Shown: one piece after another, positions 28,228 through 37,405 of the stretch
How positions within the stretch are numbered: the first letter of the stretch is position 1
How the letters are laid out: every line of letters begins with the position of its first letter
NCBI RefSeq assembly: GCF_009846755.1
Contig: NZ_AQOR01000002.1
Span: 167,628 to 231,627 of the forward strand
Length of the DNA stretch: 64,000 bases
Direction of reading: 5' to 3'
Source of the DNA: Alcanivorax sp. S71-1-4
Lineage (GTDB): Bacteria > Pseudomonadota > Gammaproteobacteria > Pseudomonadales > Alcanivoracaceae
Program-made: the position numbers and the translations under genes
Notes under the pieces: model-generated
What the model saw: the letters and a program-made list of their open reading frames with translations, nothing else
Database searches by the model: none
Told to the model about the DNA's origin: nothing

Positions 28228-28440
28228 TTACTGGATCGGCGGCTTAAGATTTACAAAGTCATAGTGCCTGTTCCTGATCCCTAATCGCAATGTGGGGCCA
28301 TTATTTCTGCTCCAGCCGAATCTGACTTGACCAGAACGAAGAGCACCTACCGTTCGCCCTCCATAAGCTGGATGACCGATAACGTTCCCGCCAGGCCCCA
28401 AGTATCGGGACGGAACGGTCAGGGACACGCATCAATTTAT
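28228..28440 (-). pseudogene. Orphan polymorphic-toxin C-terminal tip
   Basis: A short frame running to TAA at 28228. It includes GPGGNVIGHPAYGGRTVGAL, then RSGQVRFGWSRNNGPTLRLG and RNRHYDFVNLKPPIQ. It has no delivery domain; a TGA in frame immediately precedes the only possible GTG start (28428). This is the pattern of a displaced RHS/CDI toxin tip kept with its immunity gene. The tip differs from the tip of the intact toxin at 29926-37224. The Arg/His/aromatic-rich sequence resembles tips I recall from other polymorphic toxins, but I cannot name its activity. Confidence 0.6.
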
Positions 28441-28470
28441 CATTTAATAAACCATAAACACCCTGAATTG

Positions 28471-29452
28471 CTATCCCAACGCACAGGCAAATCGTTGCCC
28501 GGACACCCAACGACGTCCTGTCGAGGCCGCAAAAGCTTGCAATCGCACCAACGATCCCAGTGCCAGCGGCGCACGGCATTGTCGTGGTGCCATATGCCTC
28601 AGCCACGCGCGCTGATCAATGTTCAAACGCTCAAGCACCCCCGCTGCCTCGGCGCTGATAGCACATCGCTTGCCGGCAATGAGCGCCCGTCCGGTGGCGT
28701 CTACCAGCTCAAGATAGTCCAACAGGCGGACGCGGCTCACCGTGTCTTCCTCTTCCGCCTCGATGGTGTGTTCATCCACGAAGGGCAGTAACTGCGGCGT
28801 AGTTGTACCTTCTTCTGGTCTGCTTTGTTCTAGCGCCGTGCTGCGCTGCTGGATCGACGTGTAATCCGAGGTCTCGAGCGTCTCGGCACGTCCCGCTCTG
28901 ACCGGGTTCAGGTCCACATAGGCCATGCAGCGCATCATCCAGAAGGGCCTGACTCTTGTAGCGGCTTTCCCAGAAGCGACCAGTGCACTGGTCTTCCGCG
29001 TTGGCCTGACGAGCCAGGTATTCATTCAGGCATTTCATCAACCAGCCAAGATCAAACAGGCGAGTGCGCCAGCCTTCAATGATTTCCAGTGCTCTGAGGG
29101 TTTCTGCTGGGTCAGTCACACCTGCTTGCCAACGCGTTACCAGCGGGTGGCGAGAGAACAGCCTCATCCAGCGTTCAGCCACCTCCTCGGAGGACCAGGA
29201 CAGCGCGCGATGCCGGTCTATCTTCAGTACCAGATGGTAATGATTGGAGGTCACCGCGTAGGCACAGAGGTCGACGGCGAACACCTGCACCAACAGGGCA
29301 AGCCGATCCACTACCCACTGCCGACGATGCTCGTAATCCTGGCCTGAGTAATGATCCCTGCCGCACAAGAATGCGCGCCGGACGCAGCGACAAATGCAGT
29401 GGTAGTACGGGGTGTCATCCAGGGATATCTGGGATGCGCGGGATTGGGTCAT
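28471..29452 (-). pseudogene. REP-associated tyrosine transposase (RAYT), frameshifted
   Basis: Y1/HUH-type single-strand transposase related to IS200/IS605 TnpA. The first part (from the ATG at 29452, AAGGAG upstream) has the HUH-like motif SNHYHLVLK and the catalytic-Tyr region FWESRYKSQALLDD. The frame then shifts near 28926-28935 and continues as MAYVDLNPVRAGRAETLETS, the expected next block, ending at 28471. Together the parts give about 325 residues, normal for the family. The junction GATGATGCGCTGCATGGCC looks like an 8-base loss between GCGCTGC repeats. Active protein would need a programmed shift or correction, so it is probably dead. Confidence 0.88.
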
Positions 29453-29571
29453 GGCAGCGCTCCTTGCTGGTTGAGTTGCCACCATAACCGGAACCCGACA
29501 AGCCGAATGTCAGCTTATTGACCGGATCGCTGTAAGAGATTGTCCAGTTCGTGCGTGTACTGGAATTCACG
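29345..29571. repeat. RAYT 5' region, reference copy of the 27650-27865 duplication
   Basis: Start of the transposase gene plus about 120 bases of conserved upstream DNA lying between it and the immunity gene that ends at 29577. Homology to 27650-27865 stops at GGAATTC, six bases short of the immunity stop codon. Confidence 0.8.
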
Positions 29572-29576
29572 ACTAT

Positions 29577-29924
29577 TTAATATAGCTTTAATGAGTCCCA
29601 TTTTGGCCCATTTATTGGAGCATTGTCCCACCGCAGTAATTCCAACTCTAGAAGATGGCCATCCGAGTCTGCATGAAGTAGTACCGATAATTGCGCACCA
29701 TCAACGTCCTGCATCGTACCTTCCACTTCATACGTATGCTGCCCCCCATATAAAGGGCGCTTGTAATTCGATATTCCAAATATAGTCAGCGACTTATCAT
29801 CGGTCCTATGCGCAACATACGCGCCCTCCAAATCTGTTCTGAGGACGCCCGCCGTTTGATCATCCAGCTTATCTGCGAATTTCAATATTAGCATCCGCTC
29901 TTCTGCCATAAGTTTATCATTCAT
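29577..29924 (-). CDS. Putative immunity protein of the RHS toxin
   Basis: A 115-residue soluble protein starting 1 base after the RHS toxin stop codon (TAG-T-ATG), so it is translationally coupled. No signal peptide; it is cytoplasmic, as expected for immunity to a toxin that acts on cytoplasmic targets. The C-terminal part (DVDGAQLSVLLHADSDGHLLELELLRWDNAPI) resembles the DUF6984 pattern as I remember it, a small beta-rich family found as predicted immunity proteins. Low GC like the toxin. Function is inferred from position. Confidence 0.72.
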   Translation of the reverse strand: MNDKLMAEERMLILKFADKLDDQTAGVLRTDLEGAYVAHRTDDKSLTIFGISNYKRPLYGGQHTYEVEGTMQDVDGAQLSVLLHADSDGHLLELELLRWDNAPINGPKWDSLKLY

Positions 29925-29925
29925 A

Positions 29926-32900
29926 CTATTTCACCGGGAATATAGTGCCAATATTTACAGAGCCACTTGGCATCGGCATGGCTCTGTACTCAATAAGAAT
30001 TCCATCTATATGCATTCGCCCTCCAAATCCTGCGCCCGGAGTAAGGCTTTGCCGCATCATCCGCACTTCCCCCCCTACAATCGACTGTGTGCGAGATAGA
30101 TTCAGACCTACCGCCTCCAAGCGGGACGCATAGTGCCCAGATCTAAAAATTATCGAACCAGTCGCATTGCCAAGCCCTTTTAGCCCTTGCAGCAAAGAAC
30201 CAAATCCCGCAGTTCCTAAAGTAAACGCAGTACTGGCAGCTGTTTGATCTGTCCAAAGAACAGAAAGCCCTAAACCAATAGACGCAAGAGGATCGTCCAA
30301 GAACCCCCCGCCACTAGCTACCAAGCGGTCCGAGTAATACTGTGCAGCATTATGCCCAGCTTCCACGCCAGGAAAATGGCTACTCAGGGTTCTGGATTCC
30401 GCCTTTGCCTCAGACATCTGATTGAAAAGATACCCCATCGCCCCTGTGGAAGCGCCCACAGCAAACTTACCACCTGTTATCTCCGAAACTGTGCCACTCA
30501 CGAATCCTGCCAGTGCCACACCAGTGCCTCGGTTCTTCTGGGTTACCTCAGAGATGTAACGACCTAACGCACCTTCTGTAAATCCACCAACTATACCTGA
30601 CTTAACATCACCACCGGATATCCGAGCCATGAATCCACCTCGAATTGCATGCGCCCCGCCGCTGGCAATCTCACTTCCTATATTCCAACTAGCTATCTTA
30701 TTAGCTGCAGCGATATTGATGTATGCCAGTGCTCCCGATTTCAAGCCAGCGCTTAGCGCATCCGACAAAGACCCACCGCTTGCGTATGTCATCGATCCCG
30801 ACGTAATGGCCTGATACCCAATTACACACGCTCCGGTAGCCGATCCCATGGTAAGCGCTGTGCATGCACCCAGACCAACGAGCCCAATTACTTCACCAGC
30901 AAACTTATTCTTTGCAGCAAATCGAGCCAAGGCCTTACCACCATACCTGATAGATGCTTCCGCCAAAGCGATAGGTGGCGCGATAACAAGCAGTATTGAC
31001 CTGAGGTGCTTGTTAATACTCCGCTTCAACTTCTTCCAGGTTTTGCTAAGCCAGGAATAACCACTTGGATCGGTGAAGCTAAGCGGACTATTCAAGACAT
31101 AGCTATAGCGGTTATAGCTCTCGGTGTTTTCAAGTCCTTTGACTATTGGATCAGCACTCAAGAACCGGCCTATGGTCGGGTCATACACGCGCCCACCCAT
31201 ATGGATCAGCCCGACCTTATCCAGCATCTCATGACCTGAAAAACCTCTACTCGTGGCCGCATCACTGCGGTCAATCTGGTTCCATGTCAGATCTGTGATC
31301 GCTTCCCAGTTGATGGACGCCCTTGGCCGCCCCCATGGATCGTACTGGTATCGCTCACTGACACCACCCAATGCATTGACGGTAGCGATCACCGAGCCTA
31401 TCGCGTCGGAGACGAGATATTCTTCCTTCTTGGAGCCTTCCACTCCGTCTTCAAACGAAACAACCGCCCCGCCAGGCAGCGAGAATCGTTCCTTGACGCT
31501 GCTCTGTCCCTGTTCCGTCTTGACGATCTTCTCGTAGGCACCGAATGAGTATTTGGTGGTTGATTCTGTTCCAGAAGCCGTCACTGTCTTCAGAATACTG
31601 CGCGAAGGTCCATATATAAGCTGAACCGACGCACTAGAGGTTTGAATTTGATCCGGCTTGTTGAAGGAGGTATAGGAAATCGTGCGCCCATCTCCAGACA
31701 CCATATTGCCGCCGCCATCGTAGCAATAGCTGGCGTTTCGGGCGCCAGTGACGCTGGTGACCGCATGCGGCCCAGGCGTATAGGCCTGCCCGTTTACTTC
31801 ACAAGCCTCTCCATAGACGTAGGAACCAACATCGTTCCTGTTCAGGATGTTGCCCGATACATCGTAAGTGGCTGACTGGTTATAAGATGCCGCCGGCACA
31901 TTCACATTAACAATCGACGCATTGGTAAGCCGGTTGCTATTGTCGTAGGAAAACGTTTCCTGAATATGCTGGTTCAGTGAGGCTATCTGCTCTGCCCGCT
32001 GCCGCATCAAACCGCGTGCGTCATAGGCATAAGTCTGGTTCTGAATGGCCCATTCCGATGTATACGCGACCTTTGCACGCATCGCCTGAAGGAATCCGGA
32101 CGCGGCATCATATTCCGCCCGCCCCTGAATCATGCCATTCGCCAGGCTTCTTTCCGTCACCTGACCCCGGGCATCCTTGTCTGTTACCCGCCAGTAGTAA
32201 TCCGCCAGACCTGGCTTGCCGATTTCATAGAGATGCCCGCCGCTGTTGTATCGATACTCAACGGTTACCGAAGGCCCACCCACTTCGTGCAGCACGGTTT
32301 CCTGCGTGAGTCTGCCCGTCGCGCCGTCATAGACGGAACCGCTGGTCAGCGCCAAACCATCGTATTCAATATCAACTGACAGAACCCGCCCAAAGGCATC
32401 ATAGAAAGGCTCTTCTGAATATCCATTGATATCCTGCAGCAACGCCAGCCGGCCCACGCCTTTCGCCGGCTGGTCATACGACCAGGAAGTTGTAGCTGCC
32501 TGGCCCGCGCACTGGTTCAGAGCAGATGCTTTCGCAGCAGACCAGCTTGATGAAGCCAGATAATCATCCACGCGGGCAACCATTCGCCCGATCTGATCGT
32601 AGGCGAAGCATACTCGGCGACCGCTACCATTTTCCTGCAACGCTATGCGCCCGGCACCGTCGTATGCGTACTGCCAGTTTCCGATATTGGGGTCACTGGA
32701 CGTCAACCGTCTGCCAAGCACATCGTAGGTGTTTTCAACCTGTACTTGATCCGGCAAATCAATCCTGGTCAGATTTTCATAAGCATCATAGTGATAAATA
32801 ATCGTGCGCTGAGCAGCGTCAGTGGCCGAACGCATATTGCCGTTCACGTCGCTGACCACCACGCTCGTTTGGGATATCTGGCTACTGGAGACGGGGTCGC

Positions 32901-35900
32901 TCCAGTTAGCAGTCTGCTCAACGGCATAGGCATGATACTCAGTGAGGAACTGTACGCCGGAGGCCGTAGTTTCCTCCAAAGTACGTCCCAGGACGTCCCG
33001 GCTCACCACCGTGCTCCAGTAAGTCGGCATGCCATATACAAACGGCTCGGAGCTACGTGTTACTTCACCTTTATCATCGTATTGGGTACGGACAATAATC
33101 GTTTCGCCAGAGAAGCCAGGCGAATGCGCCTCTATTGTTCTTCCCAGCACATCTACATATTCAATTGACGATTCGGTTATTCTCGCGCCCGTGCTCGATT
33201 CCAACCAGGACTCAGTGTAATACCGCGCCAGAGCCGGGCATCCGGTATTACAGCCACCAATTCTCGTCTGGCTTCGTTGGCCAGATGCAGATATTTCAGT
33301 CTTCGGGCGCCCGATTGCATCGTAATCCCAATAAGCCGTGAGTCCATTCGCATCGGTCTGACTGAGCTTGTTGCCTGTGGCCAGGTCGTACCCATAGCTC
33401 ATGGTGTGGCCCAGCGCGTTCTCCTCTTGCAGCACAAACCGGCCCTGATGATCATAGGTATATGACACCGTCTGGTTGGGCAAGCCAGGATAAATAGCGG
33501 TAACGGACGATTTCGCTCCGAATTGATTGTAAGTGTAGTGTTTCTCCGTACGCAGCGCCGGATTGTCAGGCTCGATGATTTCCTTGTGCAGCATACCGCC
33601 AATGCCCGGCATGGAAGGCGAGTAATACTCCCAGGCAGAGGTACGTGTTATCGGCGCAGATGTCAGACCGTTATAACTTGCCGCCTGTGTCACTTCTGAT
33701 CTTGTTAAACGCCCGAGCACCCACCGTTCAGGATAGTTCTGATAGGTATTGGTCAGTGTCTTGGTGAAAGACTGATTCTGTCCGGACGTAGTAATGGTTT
33801 GACTTGCCAGATTGCCATAGGCGTCATTCTCATTTTCTGTCACTGTGGTACTTATCAGCGTTCCATCAAGCTCATATTTTCTGGAAGTACTGCCAAGCAG
33901 CCATACGGTGTACCTCAGAGCCAGCAGATTCTTATTCCAGATCGTGTCTGTCAGCGGGTGAATCATAAACCCATCCAACCAGTATATGGTTGTCTTCCAA
34001 TCATATTCTTCTTCGGAGACGACTCTGAAGTTGCCAGGGGAAACCTGGTAAGCCGTTTCAGCACGAAGCAGTTGGCCAGCCTGATGGCGGTTCACCTCAT
34101 GGCTGAACCACGCTTCATATCGCTTTTTCCCTTCTTCTGAAATCACCCGTTCATAATCAAAACCCAGCCCGCCTCGCTCATCCGGCATGTAGCCATAGTT
34201 TTTATAAAAATAGCTTTGTTCCGACAGCCCCCCTACCCCATTTGAGGCCATGAATTTAGCGACCACCGTCATGCCCGAACTCAGGTATATCTGGCCCTCT
34301 GGCCCGACCTCTGCGTCATAGTCATAAACGCTTGCGTCTGATACGTCTTTGTATTCAACACCGTAATAGAGGCCCTGTCCGTTCTCCACGGATGACAGAA
34401 GGTCTTGCCGCTGGCTGTTTTGCGGCCCATAGCACGCCATACCTCTGTTATGTGGGGTATTGGATTTCCAGTAGAGCGCACAGTATCGTGGCTCTCCGTC
34501 GCCGTATATATCGGCCCAGCCACGATTCACCTCGCGAAGCCCTCTCAATCCGGTCTGGTTCACCCCCAGGTCCGGGAGGGTGTAGTTTGTAATGGCAGTC
34601 CCGAACCCCGAGGAAGTGCCAAGGAAGCATTTAATATCTGCGCCATGCCATTGTTTTGCGTAGCCTCGCTCAATGCACCAATCTATCTTTCCGTCATTGT
34701 TGATATCCATGAACTGCACGGCTTCAGCCAGCAGATCCTCACTCACACCACCGGCCACCACGGGCGTCAAGGGCATAAATGTCGAAACGATGTCTTCTCC
34801 CCATCCCGTGCCCAGAGATTCCAGGCAGGCTGCCTCATAACCGTGCATGCCATTTCGAGCGGTCTTGTATATACGACAGTAGTCAGGGTAGCCATTTCCG
34901 GTGAAGTCAAAAAACCCCGCATTGAACCAGCGAGTTGTCGAGCCTGGATAGACATGACCTGAAGGCTCGTCACTTTTGAAGTTTTGCCCGGTTTTTTCCC
35001 ATACAGCATAGTTTATGTTCTGACCACGATCGTTTATGTGGCATGTTACTTTTGACGAGGCCGCTATACAGTAATCCGGCAGGCCGTCGCCATTTACATC
35101 AGACCAGCTACCGCCCGCTTCAGACACTTGTTTTGTGAAAATATTCTCTTCAAACTCGAAACCGGGCTTTTGTATCGCACACCGCACATAATACTTGGAG
35201 CCGCTCACATAGTCGTAGCAGTAATCAGCCAGAGAGTCTCCGTTAATATCTACCCATATTCTTCCACCAACCTTGAACTTGTCTGACATCGCCCGAGGTA
35301 TCTCATAGGAAATTACTTTCGAGAACCGCCCCTCTTCCGATTGGTTAAGTATGCATTCAAGTTTGTCATTCGAAGCAAGTGGCCTGGAGTAACACAGGTC
35401 AACATACCCATCATTGTCGATATCTATCCATGATGGATCGACGTTCCAGTTGTAGTAACTCGACGTATTGCTGTTGTAGATGAAGCGCCACCCTGCAAGG
35501 TCTGTCGGGACGTTAATCTGCGAGGTGAAATTACCCGCGCCATCGCTGATATAGCAAACCACCTCTACCGGCGAATGATCAAAATCCTGGGTTGGTGATA
35601 TGCGGCAATAATCGTCAAATCTGTCACGGTTGATGTCCACCCAGCCGTTAAACCGGGGCACGTAGATTCCTTCCTGGAAGGCATTGACTGTCGTCGGCGC
35701 GCCAGGAAACTTCATGTATACTGCGTCAGAAAAATTATGGCTGGTCGTTTTTTCCCAACTAAAAGTCGTTGGCTGTAGACACTCCGACCCAATCCCACAC
35801 TCTACAATTTCTGCAAGCAATGATCTTTTGGTGACCGTACTGATCTCATAGTTAAGAAAGTACTGTTTGGCAACAGCCCCGTTCATCCTGTTGGTTATAC

Positions 35901-37224
35901 GTGCAAGCCTCAAACCAGCTTGATAGGTTCTTCCAAGCACCGCACTGGTCATTCCATACTGATCTGACTCATACGCCAGCTCAACCGATGCATAACCGTA
36001 GCCGCCAACTTCTGGCTTCAAGGTGTAATAAATGCGCTCAGGGAATTCACCACCTGTATTCGGCAAATAGGTGATTCGATAACCGTATCCCAGTCGATCC
36101 TCGACGCTACTCAGCGCCCATTTTCCTGTCACTCCACCATTGATATCGCCAGAAATTCTGGTGTCGGCATCTGAGCCATACTTGGTGATGTCTCCATTTT
36201 TTCCGTAAACAACGAACGTGCCCTGGTCTGCTTCGGCGCTAGTTCTTTGGTACCTGATTTCCTGAAAGGATTCACCCTCTGTTCGGTATACCGATCCATC
36301 CGCCCAGTAATCCCCTCTGACCAACACCAACCTGTTTCCATCCAGGCATGCCATATCGTCGGTAGTGCCTCGGACACCCTGCACAAAACCCTCACGCAGA
36401 AAAGATCTACCACATCGCTCTACAGATGAGACAAGGGACAGGCTGAACCCCATTCCAGCATGGCCGTAGTCAGCGCCGCTGCTATATGAAAGCGAAAAAC
36501 CGGGATTCACCCCAGCCCCGCCCGGAACGAGGTTAATGGGGATTGAGTATTCAGCCCTCCCGTTATTTACCGAAAACGATCCAGGGGACGCACCAACCAG
36601 AGAATAATTAACACCTGAATGCGGTGCAGAACCGAATCCTGAACCATTCCACGTTGCACGGTAGCCTGACGCTGTGACAATTGCTGTGTTTTGTCCGTAT
36701 TCATCTTCATCGAAATCAATACTTGGAGCACCAGAAACCAAATGCCCATCAATATCCAGAAACTGGTCTTTTAGATACAGCGACTCCCCGTCGCTTCCTA
36801 AATAGACACTGTTAATATCTGGATCATGTGAGTGGATAAATACATCCGGGATTCCATCGCCATCAAGATCTTTTATCCATAACGAGAAACCATCGGAACG
36901 CTGATCAGGAATGGTGGCGCCATGGGAGATTGAACATTCAACAAACTCCCCGGTAGCTGTGCCACAGAGAAGTATATCCGGCAGCCCTCTATTCATTGGA
37001 ATAACGGCAAAAACACCGCTTGCGATGTAAATATTATTACTGATCTTCCTTGCTTTGAGCAGAATATCTGGATAGCCATCCAAGCCATACTCAGCGCTAT
37101 CTATATCACCGTAGTAAATATGGTAGCTTCTATGATCTAGCAAGGTGGTGTCGGCGCACACACGAGACCCAACAAATAATATCGAGATAACTATCATTAC
37201 CCAGATAGTTGGCTTCACGATCAT
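29926..37224 (-). CDS. Sec-exported SpvB/RHS-repeat polymorphic toxin
   Basis: A 2432-residue giant. Residues 1-24 are a Sec signal peptide ending VCA. A VCBS/FG-GAP-like segment lies at 80-130 (DLDGDGIPD), a SpvB/TcaC-like domain at about 205-500 (GGAGVNPGFSLSYSSGADYG), then seven Ca-binding-type repeats with paired cysteines at 528-931 (e.g. DVNGDGLPDYC). From about 1150 come RHS/YD repeats and the RHS core (YDPWGRPR; GRVYDPTIGRFLSADP), ending at DPSGYS near 2056. The remaining 376 residues hold Gly/Ala-rich helices and a tip from about 2355 (SGHYASRLEAVGLNLS, IEYRAM, NIGTIFPV). H/R/T placement suggests a BECR-type ribonuclease; this is inference. No VgrG or PAAR gene is near. AT-rich versus the flanks. 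Confidence 0.9.
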   Translation of the reverse strand: MIVKPTIWVMIVISILFVGSRVCADTTLLDHRSYHIYYGDIDSAEYGLDGYPDILLKARKISNNIYIASGVFAVIPMNRGLPDILLCGTATGEFVECSISHGATIPDQRSDGFSLWIKDLDGDGIPDVFIHSHDPDINSVYLGSDGESLYLKDQFLDIDGHLVSGAPSIDFDEDEYGQNTAIVTASGYRATWNGSGFGSAPHSGVNYSLVGASPGSFSVNNGRAEYSIPINLVPGGAGVNPGFSLSYSSGADYGHAGMGFSLSLVSSVERCGRSFLREGFVQGVRGTTDDMACLDGNRLVLVRGDYWADGSVYRTEGESFQEIRYQRTSAEADQGTFVVYGKNGDITKYGSDADTRISGDINGGVTGKWALSSVEDRLGYGYRITYLPNTGGEFPERIYYTLKPEVGGYGYASVELAYESDQYGMTSAVLGRTYQAGLRLARITNRMNGAVAKQYFLNYEISTVTKRSLLAEIVECGIGSECLQPTTFSWEKTTSHNFSDAVYMKFPGAPTTVNAFQEGIYVPRFNGWVDINRDRFDDYCRISPTQDFDHSPVEVVCYISDGAGNFTSQINVPTDLAGWRFIYNSNTSSYYNWNVDPSWIDIDNDGYVDLCYSRPLASNDKLECILNQSEEGRFSKVISYEIPRAMSDKFKVGGRIWVDINGDSLADYCYDYVSGSKYYVRCAIQKPGFEFEENIFTKQVSEAGGSWSDVNGDGLPDYCIAASSKVTCHINDRGQNINYAVWEKTGQNFKSDEPSGHVYPGSTTRWFNAGFFDFTGNGYPDYCRIYKTARNGMHGYEAACLESLGTGWGEDIVSTFMPLTPVVAGGVSEDLLAEAVQFMDINNDGKIDWCIERGYAKQWHGADIKCFLGTSSGFGTAITNYTLPDLGVNQTGLRGLREVNRGWADIYGDGEPRYCALYWKSNTPHNRGMACYGPQNSQRQDLLSSVENGQGLYYGVEYKDVSDASVYDYDAEVGPEGQIYLSSGMTVVAKFMASNGVGGLSEQSYFYKNYGYMPDERGGLGFDYERVISEEGKKRYEAWFSHEVNRHQAGQLLRAETAYQVSPGNFRVVSEEEYDWKTTIYWLDGFMIHPLTDTIWNKNLLALRYTVWLLGSTSRKYELDGTLISTTVTENENDAYGNLASQTITTSGQNQSFTKTLTNTYQNYPERWVLGRLTRSEVTQAASYNGLTSAPITRTSAWEYYSPSMPGIGGMLHKEIIEPDNPALRTEKHYTYNQFGAKSSVTAIYPGLPNQTVSYTYDHQGRFVLQEENALGHTMSYGYDLATGNKLSQTDANGLTAYWDYDAIGRPKTEISASGQRSQTRIGGCNTGCPALARYYTESWLESSTGARITESSIEYVDVLGRTIEAHSPGFSGETIIVRTQYDDKGEVTRSSEPFVYGMPTYWSTVVSRDVLGRTLEETTASGVQFLTEYHAYAVEQTANWSDPVSSSQISQTSVVVSDVNGNMRSATDAAQRTIIYHYDAYENLTRIDLPDQVQVENTYDVLGRRLTSSDPNIGNWQYAYDGAGRIALQENGSGRRVCFAYDQIGRMVARVDDYLASSSWSAAKASALNQCAGQAATTSWSYDQPAKGVGRLALLQDINGYSEEPFYDAFGRVLSVDIEYDGLALTSGSVYDGATGRLTQETVLHEVGGPSVTVEYRYNSGGHLYEIGKPGLADYYWRVTDKDARGQVTERSLANGMIQGRAEYDAASGFLQAMRAKVAYTSEWAIQNQTYAYDARGLMRQRAEQIASLNQHIQETFSYDNSNRLTNASIVNVNVPAASYNQSATYDVSGNILNRNDVGSYVYGEACEVNGQAYTPGPHAVTSVTGARNASYCYDGGGNMVSGDGRTISYTSFNKPDQIQTSSASVQLIYGPSRSILKTVTASGTESTTKYSFGAYEKIVKTEQGQSSVKERFSLPGGAVVSFEDGVEGSKKEEYLVSDAIGSVIATVNALGGVSERYQYDPWGRPRASINWEAITDLTWNQIDRSDAATSRGFSGHEMLDKVGLIHMGGRVYDPTIGRFLSADPIVKGLENTESYNRYSYVLNSPLSFTDPSGYSWLSKTWKKLKRSINKHLRSILLVIAPPIALAEASIRYGGKALARFAAKNKFAGEVIGLVGLGACTALTMGSATGACVIGYQAITSGSMTYASGGSLSDALSAGLKSGALAYINIAAANKIASWNIGSEIASGGAHAIRGGFMARISGGDVKSGIVGGFTEGALGRYISEVTQKNRGTGVALAGFVSGTVSEITGGKFAVGASTGAMGYLFNQMSEAKAESRTLSSHFPGVEAGHNAAQYYSDRLVASGGGFLDDPLASIGLGLSVLWTDQTAASTAFTLGTAGFGSLLQGLKGLGNATGSIIFRSGHYASRLEAVGLNLSRTQSIVGGEVRMMRQSLTPGAGFGGRMHIDGILIEYRAMPMPSGSVNIGTIFPVK

Positions 37225-37405
37225 GATCCCTTACCCCTAGCGTTTACACAGAGCAGCCATCGATTTTTAAAATGGCAGAAACAAGAAGTTACCCGAGAAC
37301 AAGCGGACTTCTTACTTTCGACAATGGTGTTTATATAGACGGCGACACTGACGAACAAAATCTTGTATCAAACAAGATTGAGCCACTCCATGCTGCCATT
37401 AAATT
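37225..37405. other. Intergenic region between RHS toxin and small secreted protein gene
   Basis: About 180 AT-rich bases. A 45-codon plus-strand ORF (37272-37409) is open but lacks a ribosome-binding site and overlaps the convergent gene end; I do not call it. The toxin ATG has GGGGTAAGGG upstream on the minus strand. The toxin promoter probably lies here. Confidence 0.4.

Noticed and set aside
28301..28606. A 101-codon minus-strand frame (MAEAYGTTTMPC...) between RAYT and the orphan tip
   Set aside because: It overlaps the end of the RAYT frame and the orphan tip in a third frame and has no protein-like composition; a shadow.
27650..29571. A complete insertion sequence bounded by direct repeats
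   Set aside because: The repeated segments are RAYT gene starts with upstream DNA, diverged from each other, not IS ends; no terminal inverted repeats or target duplications are seen.
29926..37224. Type VI secretion effector assignment for the RHS protein
   Set aside because: It has a Sec signal peptide and SpvB domain and there is no VgrG, PAAR or DUF4123 neighbour, so T6SS delivery is not supported.
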